Below, one piece after another: positions 1 to 11,934 of a stretch of 64,000 nt of DNA. Source of the DNA: Mastigamoeba balamuthi (lineage: Eukaryota > Evosea > Mastigamoebida > Mastigamoebidae). The position numbers were made by a program, and so were the translations under genes. The stretch covers positions 88,323 to 152,322 of the forward strand of contig CACRSC010000008.1 in assembly GCA_902651635.1 (NCBI GenBank). Reading direction: 5' to 3'. Below the pieces are notes generated by a model. That model saw only the letters and a program-made list of their open reading frames with translations. It was not told where the DNA came from and made no database searches. The number at the start of each line of letters is the position of its first letter. Within the stretch, counting starts at the first letter, position 1.

Positions 1-527
1 CTGCGGGAGATTTTCTCGCAGGTGTGCGCATTACGTCACTCGGAGTGTTTACTGGACTCTGAATTCAAGCTTCGGCAAGCCCTGCAAATTCTCATTCTTG
101 AGAGCAGGGACAAAAGGAGGAGTGGTGGCAGCGCCGAGTGATTGGAGCGCCGCCTGACGAGAGGCGGCACGCCATGCGAGAGGAGGAATCGGACCTCCAT
201 GACAACCGCCCGTGGGTTGTATCCTGCCATTAGACAATCTTGCCGAAGTATCACTCTGGCTTGAGCACCACAGCCACAATCACCCGCCAGCCACAATCTC
301 CAGCCTTTCCTTCACCTCGCAGGAGCCTTGGTTATGGGTCCCCTCGGCACGAGACAGTTACCTGCCCAGTTTCTTTGTGAACCACACTCCATACATTGAT
401 TTCTTTCATAGCGAATCCAAAATTGCGGGATCTGAGGTCTGCCGCAAATCACTTGCCGTGCGAAATATCTTGCCCCTGTGGGGATTAAGATCTCTTCAGC
501 TACCGGGTCATACCCCTGAAAAGCGGA
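1..527. other. 5' flank without a recognisable gene
   Basis: No reading frame here resembles a known family. The stretch lies directly upstream of the ankyrin/phosphoesterase gene and presumably holds its promoter, but I see no clear TATA-like element close to the start codon. Confidence 0.4.
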
Positions 528-3235
528 ATGGGTGGCGGCGTGTCCAAGCCCGGCGCCGGCGCCGGCGCCAGCTCCAGTTCTCCCGTCGGCCCCACCCCGA
601 CGATGCCGACCGAGTTCGCAGCGCGCGTGCTGGCAGCTGGGCCCAAGCCACGCTGCTCGCCTTCGCCTTCTCTGAGCCCTCCTCCGCGGGGCCCCTCGCC
701 CGCCTCCCTGCCGCACTGCCAAAGCCGCGCGCTCTCGATGCGCACGCGCGACACGACAGAGGACCTCTACTGCAGCGACCGCGACATCTTCGACGCGCTG
801 GAGCTCGGGCCCGGGGCCGTCGAGAAGCTCCTCAAAGGTCCGCGGACGAATTTTGGGCTTTTTTTCCGGGTTGTCCGCGGAAGCGCCGCGTTTCCGCGCG
901 GTTCTCAAAGCGGGCGCGGCGGCAGCTGCGGCGCGCAAGGGCAAGTGCAACGTCAACGGGAGGAACGCGCAGGGCGAGGCGCCGCTGTTCGTGGCGGTGC
1001 GCAAGAACGACGCCAAGTCGACGCGTCTACTGCTCAAGAGCCACGCGCAGGTGCCCGCCTGCACTCCCCCTGCCGCTGCTGACCTCGCGGGCCCGGGGCA
1101 GCCCAACGCCATCGACGGCAAGATGTCGGCGCCGGCCATCGTGGCGGCCATACAGCACAGGAACGAGGAGATCGTGAAGATACTGCTCGAGCACGGTGCG
1201 CTGGGCTCCTCTCGCCCCCCAGCCCCTGGTCCCCCCTGGGCTTAACAGGGCGCTATTTATAGGAGCGACCACGTTCTACACCGACCCTACTGGCAGGACC
1301 CCGCTGCACGCCGCCATCGAGGCCGGCCACCCCGGCTGCTTCGACAGGATGTGAGTCTTGGCCTCCCCCCGCACGCGCCGCCGGATCTCAGACGTTTTTC
1401 CGTTTTTTTGGTGGGTTTTATTTTGCCGATGCGAAGACTGCGGAACAGCGATCCGTACATACTGGGCGTCAAGACGGTGGACAGGTGCGAGACGCCCCTG
1501 CACATGGCCGTGAGGCTCGGGAACGTGCAGTTCACCGAGAGCCTGCTCGAGCGCGGCGCCCCGATCAACGCCGTCGACAAGAAGGGCCAGACGCCGCTGC
1601 ACACGGCGTGCAAGGCCGGCAACATGGAGCTCATCGAGAGCCTCCTCGAGCACAACGCCCCCGCCAACGTCACCGACAGGGCCGGCAACACGTTGCTGCA
1701 CTGCTCGGCCGTCGGGGGCCACCCGTTCGTCGTGGAGCGGCTGGTGCGTGTGCTGCTCGCCTCTGGCCGGTTATTCCGGGCCGGGTTCGCCGGGTCTCAG
1801 CTCACTCGTGCACGGGCGCAGCTCGAATCCGGGGCGATACTCGAGGCGAGAAACGTCGAGGGGAACTCGTGCGTGGAATGGCCCCGCTGGTTGCTGCGTT
1901 TCTGAGCGTATTTTCGGCTTGGTCTGCAGGGTGCTGCACCTGTGCATTCTCAGCAGGTTCACGCCGAACTTCCTGCGGTTCTTGCTGTCCAAGGCGCCCG
2001 AGGAGGCGTCCTGCCAGAACAGGGCTGGGAAGACGCCGTTCGACCTCAGCAGGGAGACCGAGTACTTTGAGGCCTGCGACATGCTGCTCCCGCTTACTCT
2101 GCCAATGTATGGCGCATCTGCACATTCACACGCGCACGCACACGCAATCGCTCTGCTTTTAGCCGGCCCCTCAACCTAGCATAACATTCGGTTCTGATTC
2201 CCTGCTCCCCCCTTCCCGCAGTGAGCCAGAGCAGAGGAGAGTCTTTGCGATGCAGTTCACGTCGGACACCCACCTCGAGTTTGGGACGAACCCGAACATT
2301 GTGCCGGTGGCGCCGTACCTGGGGCTACTCGGAGACATCGGCCTGGTGCGCGGGCCTTTGCTGTGGGCCCCAGATGCGTTCACTGAAAAATGTTTGTCGC
2401 CCAGTTGATCAAGGAAGGCGAAGTTAGCTGCCTACAGACGTACAGGGAGTTCCTCATGCGGCAAGCATCCCGCTTCGAGCGCGTCTTCGTCGTGATGGGC
2501 AACCACGTGCGCTCTCTTCCTCCTCGGCCGCCCCTCTTCCTGCTGCTCTGGTTACTGGGCTGACACCGGGTGTCCGCTGCTGTCCAGGAGTTCTACAAGA
2601 AGGACGTGGAGGACGCAAAGAAGACGCTGGCAGAGTTGTGCAGCCTGCAGCCCAACATCACGATGCTGGACCGATCGAGCTTCGTGACCCCAGAGGGCGT
2701 CCGAGTGGTCGGGTCGACGCTCTGGTCCGAGGTGCCCGAGAGCCAGCGGGCCGAGGTGACGCTGACGCTCAACGACTATCGGCGCATCCGAACAACGGGC
2801 GGCCGCCTGCTGACCGTCGACGACACCAACTCGTGGCACATGCAGGACAGGGCGTTCATACAGTCGGAGCTCGAGCTCGCCAAGGACGAGAACCAGAAGG
2901 TCGTCGTCCTCTCTCACCACGCGCCCGTCGCGCAGTGCTGCAGCAGCGCGGCTGAGTTCTACGATAAGCCCGCCAACCACGGCTTCATGACAGATCTCTC
3001 GCACATGTTCGGGCCGCCCATGGCGGCCTGGCTCTATGGTACGCAGGGCCTTCCCCAACCCCAGCCCTCACAGCTTTTGGGGCGAACGTACGGCTGACGC
3101 GAGGGTCTCGCAGGGCACACACACTGGTTCCAAGACATGACGATCAAGGGGACGCAGATAGCCAGCAACCCGCACGGATACCCGCAGGACGGGCTGTACT
3201 TTGACTCGGAGTTTGTTATTCGCTTTGTTGCTTGA
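528..3235 (+). CDS. Ankyrin-repeat / calcineurin-like metallophosphoesterase fusion protein
   Basis: Ten exons can be joined in phase: 528-837, 884-1195, 1263-1350, 1437-1743, 1822-1868, 1930-2106, 2222-2345, 2405-2506, 2588-3038 and 3114-3235. The N-terminus MGGGVSK fits an N-myristoylation signal (Gly2, Ser6, Lys7), so membrane attachment is likely. A Ser/Pro-rich linker leads into several ankyrin repeats (for example GRTPLHAAIEAGH, GQTPLHTACKAGN, AGKTPFDLSRE). The C-terminal part is a calcineurin-like phosphoesterase of the Ser/Thr-phosphatase superfamily, with its metal ligands in order: SDTHLE, LLGDIG, MGNHE, LSHHAP and YGHTH. GNH|E and G|HTH are rebuilt exactly across introns, which supports the model. 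The phase-consistent junction of exons 6 and 7 shows that ankyrin and phosphatase parts form one reading frame. The substrate is unknown; the ankyrin part probably binds a protein partner. Alternative: two adjacent genes, if the exon 6-7 splice is not used. Confidence 0.82.
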
Positions 3236-3570
3236 CCCGGCCGCGCACCCAATTCCCGACTGCGCAAGTAGTCCAAAACGCGGATTCCATTGTTTTCACA
3301 GTTTAGCGACGTGTCGACGCTTCAAAAGGAACCACCTGATCGTCCACCCCCATTATTGCTGTAGTTGCAACGCAGACGCCACCCAACACGCCCGCCTCGG
3401 CGCACGCAGACTCCACATTGAACGAAAAGGTGTGGGTTCGCCAAGTGCATGGCATTTTCATCCCCTCAGGCGCGGTGGCTCTGGCCGTGGTCATATTCAT
3501 TTGTTTTGAGACATTGATCACCACGAGATGAGGGCTGGGCCGTCGGTCAACCGACGAGCGCGCCTGGGAC
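3236..3570. other. Convergent intergenic region
   Basis: This is the 3' meeting point of the phosphoesterase gene (plus) and the amylase gene (minus). No gene or repeat is recognisable. Confidence 0.4.
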
Positions 3571-5983
3571 TCACTTGCAGAGGTGGGCCTCGAGGTACGC
3601 GTTCCAGTCGGCGAGGTTGTTCTCGTGGGCGAACACCTTGACCGAGTTGGCCCCGATGAACAGGTTGTTGAAGTAGAGGTAGCTGTTCCCGTTCTCCTTG
3701 CCCGTGTAGGCCACCTCGAACCCGTTGAGCATGTTCTTGTACCTGTTGCCGGCCGCGGTGTTGATGACGCTGTCGATCTGCAGCCTCGGGATCGCCACCG
3801 CGTTGGGCGCCGTGTTGACCACGACGACGATCTCCACGGGTCCCGAGATGCGCGAGAACGCGAGGACGCCGGCGTTGCTCCTGTCGCCCCACCTCCACGC
3901 CGTCGTCCCGTACTTGAGGGCGCTGCACGACTGGCGAATTGCGTTCATCCTGCGGGCCTCCTTGTACACCATGTGCGAGCGGTCCAGGTAGGGGTCCTGC
4001 TGCCAGAACGGAGACTGCGTGTGCACTGCCCTGCCCACGTACGCGAGCCTGCGGACCGCAAATGAGAGCAAATTCGGAGCAGGGAGTGAGATCAAGGCTG
4101 AGCGCACTTGTCGATGGATGCGATGGTGCTGCCCAGACGCCAGCCACTGCCGAGGAACATGTTCTGGCGGTGCACGACGTCGCCGTTGGCCGAGCAGGTG
4201 CCGCGGACCTGGTCAGTGGCCGCTCCGAGGTTCATGTTGTCCCAGTGGCAGTTTCCGTTGAAGCCCTGCTCGATGCCGTAGTACAGCACGGGCGTCCCCT
4301 GCAGCATCGGCAGCACCGACACGGCCAGGCGGCTCTTGTTGGGGTCCGAGCCGCCCTCGACGATGCGGGGCCAGTCGTGGATCTCGACGTTGTTCCAGTC
4401 CAGCCGAGCGTCGTTCTGCGACACGAGCGTCCGCTGGTACTCAGAGCCGAACGCGTCCTCCAGGGCGTGCGTGCTGCGGCGGTTCATGAGGAGGTCCTTG
4501 AGGGTCCCGCTGAGCGCGAAGTTGTAGACGGCGTCGAGGCCCGGGTACTTGCAGGACGGGTGCGCGAGGTACGTGCTCCGCAGGTCCGACAGGCGGTTCG
4601 TGAGCGCGGCGGGCACGTTGCCGTGGTCGTTGGGGTTCGAGGGGTTGGTGAGCATCTTGCCCAGCGAGCGACCGATCCAGTCTGCGGGGGCAGCGACCTC
4701 GCCGAGGACAAGGAAGTTGCTCTTGCCGATGGACTTGGCGTAGTCGCGGATGTTCGTGCTGAAGTAAGCGATGAAGTCGGCCGTCGTGAACTTGGCGGCG
4801 TCCAGGCGGAACCCATCGACGTCGGCGTAGGCGATCCAGTACTTGTGCAGAGCCGTGTAAATCTCCTGGAAGTCGTAGTTGCGCGTGTCGAGGTCGAACA
4901 TCAGGTTGGTAAAGTCGCCGAACATAACACGGCTCTCGTCCCCCGACATCTCCGCCCCCGTGTTTGGCCCGCACCTGTTAAGGAAGTACTGCAGAAGCGT
5001 GTCAGTCCGTCTCTTGTGTCGCACTCGGGGAGGGTGACTCGGTGGCGGGTTTTGCCTTGGTTTTGAAGGGGCCGAAGAAAGTGATCCCAAACGCAATGTC
5101 GCCCTGCTTGGGAGATCCGCTAGGCTGGCCCGCCCAGTACGCTGCGTCGAGCGACTTGGTGCACTCGTAGTGGCTGTCAGGCTGGCGTGAGTAGTGCGTG
5201 TTGCTGTCGCAGATGTGGTTGAAGACGACGTCCATCACGACACGGATGCCCCTCGAGTGCGCCTGGGCCACCATCTCGCGGAAGTCCTCTGCAGTACCGA
5301 AGCCAGGGTCAACCTCCGTGAAGTCGGTGACGCAGTAGCCGTGATAGTCCCCGTTGTGCTTGAGGACAGGTGTGATCCACAGGCTGAGTAGCAGAACCAC
5401 CGGTTAGTAACCGTTTTCTGGGGAGAAGAAATGTAGCAGTCAAAAACGCCGCAGGTACACTCACAGCATCCAAGCACACTGTACGTGTGTTGTGCATGGG
5501 CCGGAGTATGTGTGTGATATGTGGCGAGCCATCTACAAGGGAGTTTTGACTCACTGTCGACCCCCCCCTTAAAAACACAACAAAGACAGCGGCTGCTCAC
5601 CTGGTGATCCCCAAGTCCTTGAGGTAGTCGAGGCGCTGGATGATGCCGCGCAGGTCTCCGCCCATTCGGTAGTCGGGCAGGCCCCACTGGTTGGGCGTGT
5701 CCTGGTTCGATGCCTGGAAGCCGGGCATGTTGAGGCGGTCGTTGCCGAGGTCGCCGTTGTTGAACCTGTCGACCTGGATCTGGTACACAATCTCCGTGCC
5801 CCAGAACGACGGCGAGCCGTAGCGGCTGCGCCCCTGGAAGCTCGACTCGGCGCTGCCCACGCGGGCCCTTGCCCAGTCCTTGACAGCCTGGATGCCGACG
5901 ACGCTGACATCCGGCACAGCGGCGAGGCTGGTCAGGAAGGAGGCCGTGAGAACGGCGAGAACAGCGACAGATGGCACTGGCAT
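3571..5983 (-). CDS. Secreted alpha-amylase (glycoside hydrolase family 13)
   Basis: An endo-acting alpha-1,4-glucan hydrolase, probably secreted or phagosomal for digesting starch or glycogen. Exon 1 (5601-5983) starts at an ATG followed by a hydrophobic signal peptide of about 20 residues, then the start of the barrel (TEIVYQIQVDRF). Exon 2 starts at 5383 and holds conserved region I, MDVVFNH. A third exon, starting near 5006, holds region II with the catalytic nucleophile (DGFRLDAAKF), region III with the acid/base Glu (FLVLGEVA) and region IV (VEIHDWPR), and ends at 4108. Exon 4 (3571-4048) encodes the C-terminal beta domain. The splices 5601/5383 and 4108/4048 restore phase; the border of the middle intron (about 5007-5090) is less certain. 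All catalytic carboxylates are present, so the enzyme should be active. It is convergent with the upstream phosphoesterase. Confidence 0.9.
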
Positions 5984-6071
5984 TCGAGATGTCTTTGTGG
6001 TTTGTTGGGTGCGTGTGATGCGATGAACGCTCAGACAACAACTGACTGTTCAGAGGGCAAGGGAACGGGCG

Positions 6072-6083
6072 GTTATAAATACT
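6072..6083 (-). promoter_or_regulatory. TATA-like box of the amylase gene
   Basis: On the minus strand the sequence reads GTATTTATAACC, a good TATA match in an otherwise GC-rich flank, about 90 bases upstream of the amylase start codon. Confidence 0.45.
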
Positions 6084-7365
6084 CGCCAAATAACGGTTTC
6101 TGACGTAGCATGCCTCATGAAACGTGTCGGTTCGGCACTGAATTTCACGGATGCTCGTGATTTTTGCGGTGAACCGCCTTTTCAGACGCCGTCGCTGAGA
6201 TCTCGGCAGCTGCGTGCCCGGCTGGCGGCCGTCCTGTTACGCGCCCCCTGGTGAGCGTGCACACCGTGGACAGGATGGGGCGCAACCAGAGGCCACTGGG
6301 TTGGTGAGAGGCCGTTGCGGACTCGCAACGGCGCTGAAAAAAGACGACGAGAAAACCCGAGGTAATCCACTTCGGTGGATGGTCAACAGAAAACTGCCCG
6401 GGCATGTGAAGAACGCGCCTGCAGCGCTGAGATGCCCAGGTCTGAACGCCTCCACTCGGGTCTTCATACCAATGCACCGTCTCTCCATAAACAACGCGGA
6501 ATTCGAGGGCGTTGGGAAAACACATGGGGCTGCAGAGGGCCCTCTGGTGACGTGTGTGAACACAGCGGTTCACGGCGGTTAGGTAGTAACAGGCGCAGTC
6601 TGCACGATTTGCTGACACGTCGCCTCGAGGAAGCCCTGCCCCAACGCCCATCGAGGAGGGCCCAGCAGTTCATAGGAAGGCGCAGCAGGGCTATCACCTG
6701 GTAGCGACAGACGCGGCCAAGACGTTGATGCGGTGCCGGCATCGTGAGGCAGCTGGGATTGCCTCGTGGCCCAACAGCTCCGCTGAGCTCCTCGACGTCG
6801 AAACCGCCCAAGCCGCTCTCAGGTTTTCGGGCAGATGTGCAGGCGGCGGTCCATGTGCGTCCCGCTGCAGTCCTCTTGCCAGTAGCATGCGGGCCGAGTT
6901 GTGCAATCACCGCTGCAGCGGGGGAGGGGGGAGGCAATCAAGTGGGGCCGCTCCAACTGTCGTATACCGCAACAGTATTTCACAGGGCGGGGATGCTGCA
7001 GGTCGTGATCCCCTCAAGCCCAAAGGGGCTTGCGAGGCGCCCATCCTTGTAGCCTCTGGCGGGTTTGTCTGCAACTGCACCGACACCCGTTCTATAGAAG
7101 GGCTTTGGAAAGGCGCTAGGCAGACATGACGGGGTTGCGGGCGAACAAACACGTGTGCTAAGGGGGGGGAGGGGAGGGAGTGCGAGTGCTAGCAGGCACA
7201 TGTTCATGGTGTGAGAGGGGTGCGGGTGGGGGGATGTATTGGTTTGCTTGGCTTCGTTCTAAAACAAATGAAAGAAGGGGGGGTGGGGAGTGCCCTCCGG
7301 AGGGTGCGGGGGTAGAAAGGGAGGGAGTGGGGGCTCGGCTGTATGCCCCCCGCTGCCTCAGGCGC
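6084..7365. other. Intergenic region without a recognisable gene
   Basis: Open frames in this 1.3 kb are short and unlike known proteins on both strands. The far end (about 7150-7340) is a G-rich stretch downstream of the GTPase gene. No RNA gene is seen. Confidence 0.35.
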
Positions 7366-8471
7366 TCAGTACTCGAGGATGGGCTCCCCGACGTCCTCCA
7401 CCTTGGGAACGCTCAGCTGCAGGTCAAACGCCTTGCTCAGCACGATCTTGAATATGTTCTGCACGTTCACCGACGACGAGCTGCTGCAGAACACCAGCGG
7501 TGAGCGCATCGCTGCCGCGAACTGCGAGAGAGGGAGAGGCGACGGGTGAGTCCAGTTCCGAAGGCGCCAAAGGGAAAAGGAAATCGAAAAATCCAAAGCC
7601 ACGCGTTGGGATTTTTTCCTGGAAGAAACTGCCTGCGTTGAGTCACAGGGGAAAAGGCAAGCACTCCCTTCCGGCCTCCCCCCGGAGATTCATATTTCTA
7701 TTCCACATTAACCCCCCACCAAGGGCTCTCTTCCCGACGAGGCGGCGGAGCATTGGGGGGCCCCCCGCAGCCCGCGCGTTGTGTGATACCTTCTTCGCCT
7801 GGACTGTGGTCTCCTCCTGGTCCTCGATCGGGAGTTGCTTGAAGAGGTCATACTTTGTCCCGATGAGCAGCGGGTACGCGCCCTTGTTGAAGCCGCGCGC
7901 CTGGCGGTACCACTCGCGGACGCTGTTGAGCGTGGCCTTGCGCGTCAAGTCGAACATGAACAGGATCGCGACCGCCTCGTTGCACACCAGCGGCATCATG
8001 TTCGCGAACTCCCTCTGACCTGCGCGGGTGTGCACGCAAAACAGCCGGGGGCCGCCCCGTCAGCCGCGGGAGCGGTACCGCCCGTGCGCGTGCGTGCCTC
8101 CAAGATCCCAGATGCTGAACGTGATCTCATTGTTTCGCAGTGATATGGACTTCTCCATAAAGTTGACGCCTGGTTGGTGCGGTTGTGTGAGTGCGGGGGT
8201 TCGACTCCCCCGGGGCCCAAAGGCGAATAATAAAGGCGGCGGCGGCGGCGGGTTGTTCCGGGCGGGCACGCGCGGTGCGCGGCCGCGGGATTATCGGCGA
8301 GAAAGGGCGGAAGGTACCGAGTGTTTGAATGTAGTCCTCGTCGAAGGAGCCCTCGACGTACTTGACCATGAGCGACGTCTTGCCGATCTGGCTGTCGCCC
8401 AACAGCGCGATCTTCACGACGACGTTGTTCTTCTTGGCCGCGTCGGACGCCGCTGTGAACTGCTCGGCCAT
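7366..8471 (-). CDS. spg1: Spg1/Tem1-type small GTPase (septation/mitotic exit)
   Basis: A Ras-superfamily GTPase of the Spg1/Tem1 branch, which in yeasts and amoebae triggers the septation-initiation/mitotic-exit kinase cascade at the spindle pole. Four exons join in phase: 8318-8471, 8098-8169, 7790-8019 and 7366-7521. Visible motifs are the P-loop GDSQIGKTS, the switch region YVEGSFDEDYIQTLG, the family signature FMEKSI, the switch II WDLGGQREF (Gly-Gly, typical of this branch), the guanine-binding GTKYDLF (TKxD) and FCSSSSS. Length and ending fit the family, with no prenylation Cys, as expected. Intron 2 has a GC donor (GCACGC at 8092-8097); using it restores the invariant Gly-Gly-Gln-Arg without a phase change. 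The third intron is long for this window (about 268 nt). Confidence 0.92.
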
Positions 8472-8693
8472 CGTGTTGTACGCGCCGCCGCGCCGCCACC
8501 CGCTTTTTCAAAGAGCTACAGCTATCGAGAGAACAGATTTTCTGGGATGATTCACGAATCTTTTAATAAAAGGGCATGCCGGTTTTCAAGTCAAGTCGTC
8601 GGTCTGATCCGAGCGCACCCGACAAGCTCGAAGATTGAGAATCGCCACGTGGAGCACTATTTGGCCGTCTTACGGAATTGCCCATCTTGAGTA

Positions 8694-9380
8694 TCACACT
8701 TGCATGATTACAGTTTCTTGTTTGTGTGTCCTTATCGTGTTACTTGTGTGGTTGCGTTCCGTTGTTCCCTCAATCGGGTGTCCTGCATCGTGGTCAGGCT
8801 GCCACTGTGGCTGCGACCACAGGGAGCCCGTCACCTGGGCCACCAGCCCCTGCACCAGCAGGTTCCCCATCCCTCCCGCCCCGCTCAGGAACCGCACGAT
8901 CTCTGCATCTGTCAGCAACGCCGACTCCCTCCTGCTGAACCTCGCCACCACGATGATCAAGTCTGTGAGCATATGCCCGTGTCAGCCTGGGCCTGACACC
9001 ACAGAGGAGTTATGGGACTGGGTGATCGGGGTGATGCCCTCACCTTCAAACTGTGTGAACTCCTGCAAGAGCAGGTACAGCATCTGCGCGCCCAGTCAGG
9101 TGACTGCAGTGGGGCTGTTTGTGGCACAGGCGTGGCAGCGGGCATGGGTGACATGACGGGGTTGGAGCGACTCCTGCGCGGCACAAAGCGGGCGAGCACC
9201 TTGAAGGGCTGCGTGGCGACCTGGACGTCGCCGATGAGGGTGGCCAGGCAGACCTGCTATCTCAGGTGCAGGCTCGACGAGCTGCAGTGCACCTGCATGA
9301 CGAACAGCAGCTGCTTGGGCATGGCGGTGCCCTTCAGACCACCAGGGTCTCGTCTGTGGGCCCGAGCGGCATATCTGTCA
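8694..9380 (-). pseudogene. Array copy A: truncated, disrupted family member
   Basis: Only the last exon and part of exon 3 remain. The last exon (about 8694-8972) is close to the intact copies (FLSGAGGMGNLLVQGLVAQV). In exon 3 the conserved LRSQVCL has become LR, a stop codon and QVCL (TAG for TCG), and about 170 bases found in other copies between the basic segment and the Trp-Asn-Leu helix are missing. Upstream of about 9380 the sequence no longer matches, so exons 1 and 2 and the Cys-x-x-Cys start of exon 3 are absent. Confidence 0.85.
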
Positions 9381-9643
9381 ATTGAGCATGAAGCGGATTT
9401 CAGACTCCGAAGAGCAACTAACGTCCCACGTACCTGAACAACAGTATTGGCCCGTTTTCTGTTCATCAATCTTTGGTGTTCGAACAGATTGTCTTGAAGT
9501 TGTTTTTGTCACCCAGGGTATGACCATGGCCTGTTCCGTGGCACCCGACATGCGGAAAAAATCTCTCACAAACGTCCAATAGTAACACGTGTGCACATGA
9601 CAATACAGCTCGCAGGTGTAAGACTGACATGTCTGACGATAGG

Positions 9644-10898
9644 TCATTCGTGGTCCTGCTCTGATGGACGGCCCACGAGTTCAAGCTGCTGCTGCGGCTT
9701 GCACCACAGGGAGCCCGCCACCTGGGCCACCAGCCCCTGCACCAGCAGGTTCCCCATCCCTCCTGCCCCGCTCAGGAACCGCACGATCTCCGCATCTGTC
9801 AGCAACGCTGACTCCCTCCTGCTGAACCTCACCACCACGATGATCAGATCTGCGTGCACGCCCGTCTGCATCAGCCTGGACCCGACACCACAGGGGAGAT
9901 ATGGGGTGGGGCGATCTGGGTGATGTCGTCACCTTCGAACTGGGTGAGCTCCTGCGAGAGCAGGTGCGACATCTCTGAGAGATGCAGCTGCAGCGTGCAC
10001 TTGATGTGGTCGATGAGGTTCCAGAGCGACGGCGCTGCCCGCAGGACCCGCACCACCACCACGGCGGGCCCCGGCGTCCCAGGAGTGTCCCGGCAGTCGG
10101 CAACAACGCTCTCGAGGCTCTCATCCCTTGTCCAGTCGGGTGACTGCAGCACCGGGGCCGTTTGTGGCGCAGGCGTGGCAGCGGGCACGGGCGAGACGAC
10201 GGTGTTGGAGCGGCTCCTGTGCGGCACAAAGCGGGCGAGCACCTTGAAGGGCTGGGTGGCGGCCTGGACATCGCCGATGAGGGTGGCCAGGCAGACCTGC
10301 GATCTCAGGTGCAGGCTGGACGAACTGCAGTGCGCCTGCACGACGAACAGCAGCCGCTCGGGCGTGGCGGTGTTCCTCAGGACCGCCAGGGTCTCGTCCG
10401 CGGGCCCGGCAATGTGCACCGGCTTTCCGCATCGTTCGCACGAGACCTCTGTTGCGGGCGATTGTCAGGCCGTCGCTGGCAAATTGAGTGACAGCAACCC
10501 CGATGGTTATGGTAGGCTGCTTCTGGAAGAGAAGGGGTGTGTACCGTCCAGTCGGCCTGGATAGCAGCACTTCGCTCTCATGACGGCAGCCACGAGGTCC
10601 CGCCCACAGAGCTGGCGGTCGGCCAGCCACTGGCGACCCACGTCCAGCAGCAGCTGTTGGTGGTGCGTGCGCGTATGGACAACGGAGATCAGCGTGCGGA
10701 CGTGCTGGAGGGAAGGGCAGCGTGGACTCTCACAGTGGAGTTGCGGTGCTTGCAGAGGCGCGTGTCCTGCAGGACCAGTGTCGGCCCGCGGCCCGGGTCG
10801 GCCCTCGGGAGAGGCTCCAGCAGCAGCTCAGCCTCAGCTCCTGTCGACTGGACACCAGTCGGTGCAACCGTGCAGGGCAGCTGCTTCCCCACCCGCAT
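9644..10898 (-). CDS. Array copy B: unknown repeated-family protein
   Basis: Exons in phase: 10734-10898, 10576-10653, 9933-10446 and 9644-9849, giving about 320 residues. I do not recognise the family. Visible parts: an N-terminal block ending GPTLVLQDTRLCKHRNST; a short exon LLLDVGRQWLADRQL; then a CERCGKPV Cys-x-x-Cys pair; a strand-rich segment (RLLFVVQAHCSSSSLHLRSQ, GDVQAATQPFKVLARF) followed by a basic tail (PHRSRSN); a Pro/Ala-rich linker; and a helical C-terminal half (LWNLIDHIKCTLQL; FLSGAGGMGNLLVQ). The beta-rich segment plus basic tail is reminiscent of immunoglobulin-fold DNA-binding domains, but this is only an impression. Intron 2 begins with GC (GCGAAG), where copies E and G have GT. 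The N-terminus differs slightly from the other copies (MRVGKQLPC instead of MRMAEQLHC). Confidence 0.7.
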
Positions 10899-10928
10899 GT
10901 TGGCACAGAACTGTCACCTAACCAGATG

Positions 10929-10938
10929 CGAATAAAAA
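10929..10938 (-). promoter_or_regulatory. TATA-like element of copy B
   Basis: Minus-strand TTTTTATTCG, whose near edge lies 31 bases upstream of the ATG at 10898. The same spacing is kept in copies D, E and F. Confidence 0.45.
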
Positions 10939-11269
10939 TAGTGTGGAAGACGTGATGGCGTGGGGTCGGTTTTTGCTATGCTTCACATGCTTCCAGAAGT
11001 CCCGGGTTCGCAGCGATAATACATGATCATCTTAGCGAACCTGTAGTTTTCAGCGAGATTTCAGAAGTGTTTTGCCCAAGAACGGTGTTCCCCTGCTTCT
11101 TCGTAAATTGCCATTTTTATTGCACAACGTCCTGCTCAGCCAGTTCCAGATGGTCTCACTCATTTGTGTTTTCGCACCTGGCACCTGGATGCCGTAGACC
11201 ACTCGGACTCACCGGCGAACCCTGCATCAAGAATATGATACAATCAGCCAGGGATTTTCGGTACCGAAT

Positions 11270-11390
11270 TTCCGGAAATTCCTTCAGAAGCACCACAGCG
11301 GTTGCCAACATCGGCATTCCCGATAAGTGCATCTCACTATCACCGTGACGTGTGGCCCGTCGAAGCACCGCCATGTGTTCCAGCAGGCCC
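11270..11390 (-). promoter_or_regulatory. Conserved upstream block of copy B
   Basis: A block of about 110 bases about 370 bases before the start codon recurs before copies B-G (about 13440-13565, 16165-16285, 18450-18570, 20740-20860 and 32565-32680). On the minus strand it opens with CACACGTCACRGTGA (TGACGTG on the other strand, a CRE-like core) and closes with GCTTCTGAAGGAA. Frames are not conserved between copies, so a regulatory role is more likely than a coding one. Confidence 0.4.
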
Positions 11391-11934
11391 CTCGCGTTCG
11401 CTGGCTGCGGGTTCCACAATGATGAACGTGCGAGAAGGGCCCTAAAGTGGGGTTTATTCCCCGATTTGCGGATACAGTGCAAGGCTCCTGGGTGGGGTCA
11501 GTGGGCCTGCACAGATTCGCAGGGACCACAGAACCTTCCCATAGACGCTGAGCAGGCCCATGCAGTGATCAGCACGGGAATTCCCATTAACATCACACCA
11601 CTCATGCGGCACTGCTCCTTGCGGGACCCATGTCACGAACACACGAACACCACGATTTTGTGGGGCACCCAAAGAGCTGGTATTCCCGCGCCAATTGTGT
11701 CGGACTGGATGTCAATGAAAGGGGTAGTGACAAGATTTGAGTCCTTTGGATGTGGTCGGTCTGTTACAGCGGCGCCTGACATGCACGGCAGTTGGGTGCC
11801 GTGGAAGAAAGGCTGATATCCAATAAAAACAATACAGCTCCCAATAATATATTGATGATGCGTGTCGTGTCTGTACGCTAGCTAGTTTCCACATATATCA
11901 CTCGCGGTCTTGCTCTGTTGTACGGTCCGAACGA

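Noticed and set aside
853-1272. Long overlapping frames rich in Arg on both strands of the ankyrin gene
   Set aside because: They are shadows of the GC-rich coding frame; only one frame carries ankyrin motifs and phase-consistent splice sites.
8185-8220. tRNA-like T arm (GGGGGTTCGACTCCCCC) inside an intron of the GTPase gene
   Set aside because: No matching acceptor 5' strand, D arm or anticodon arm is found upstream in either orientation; probably chance in GC-rich sequence.
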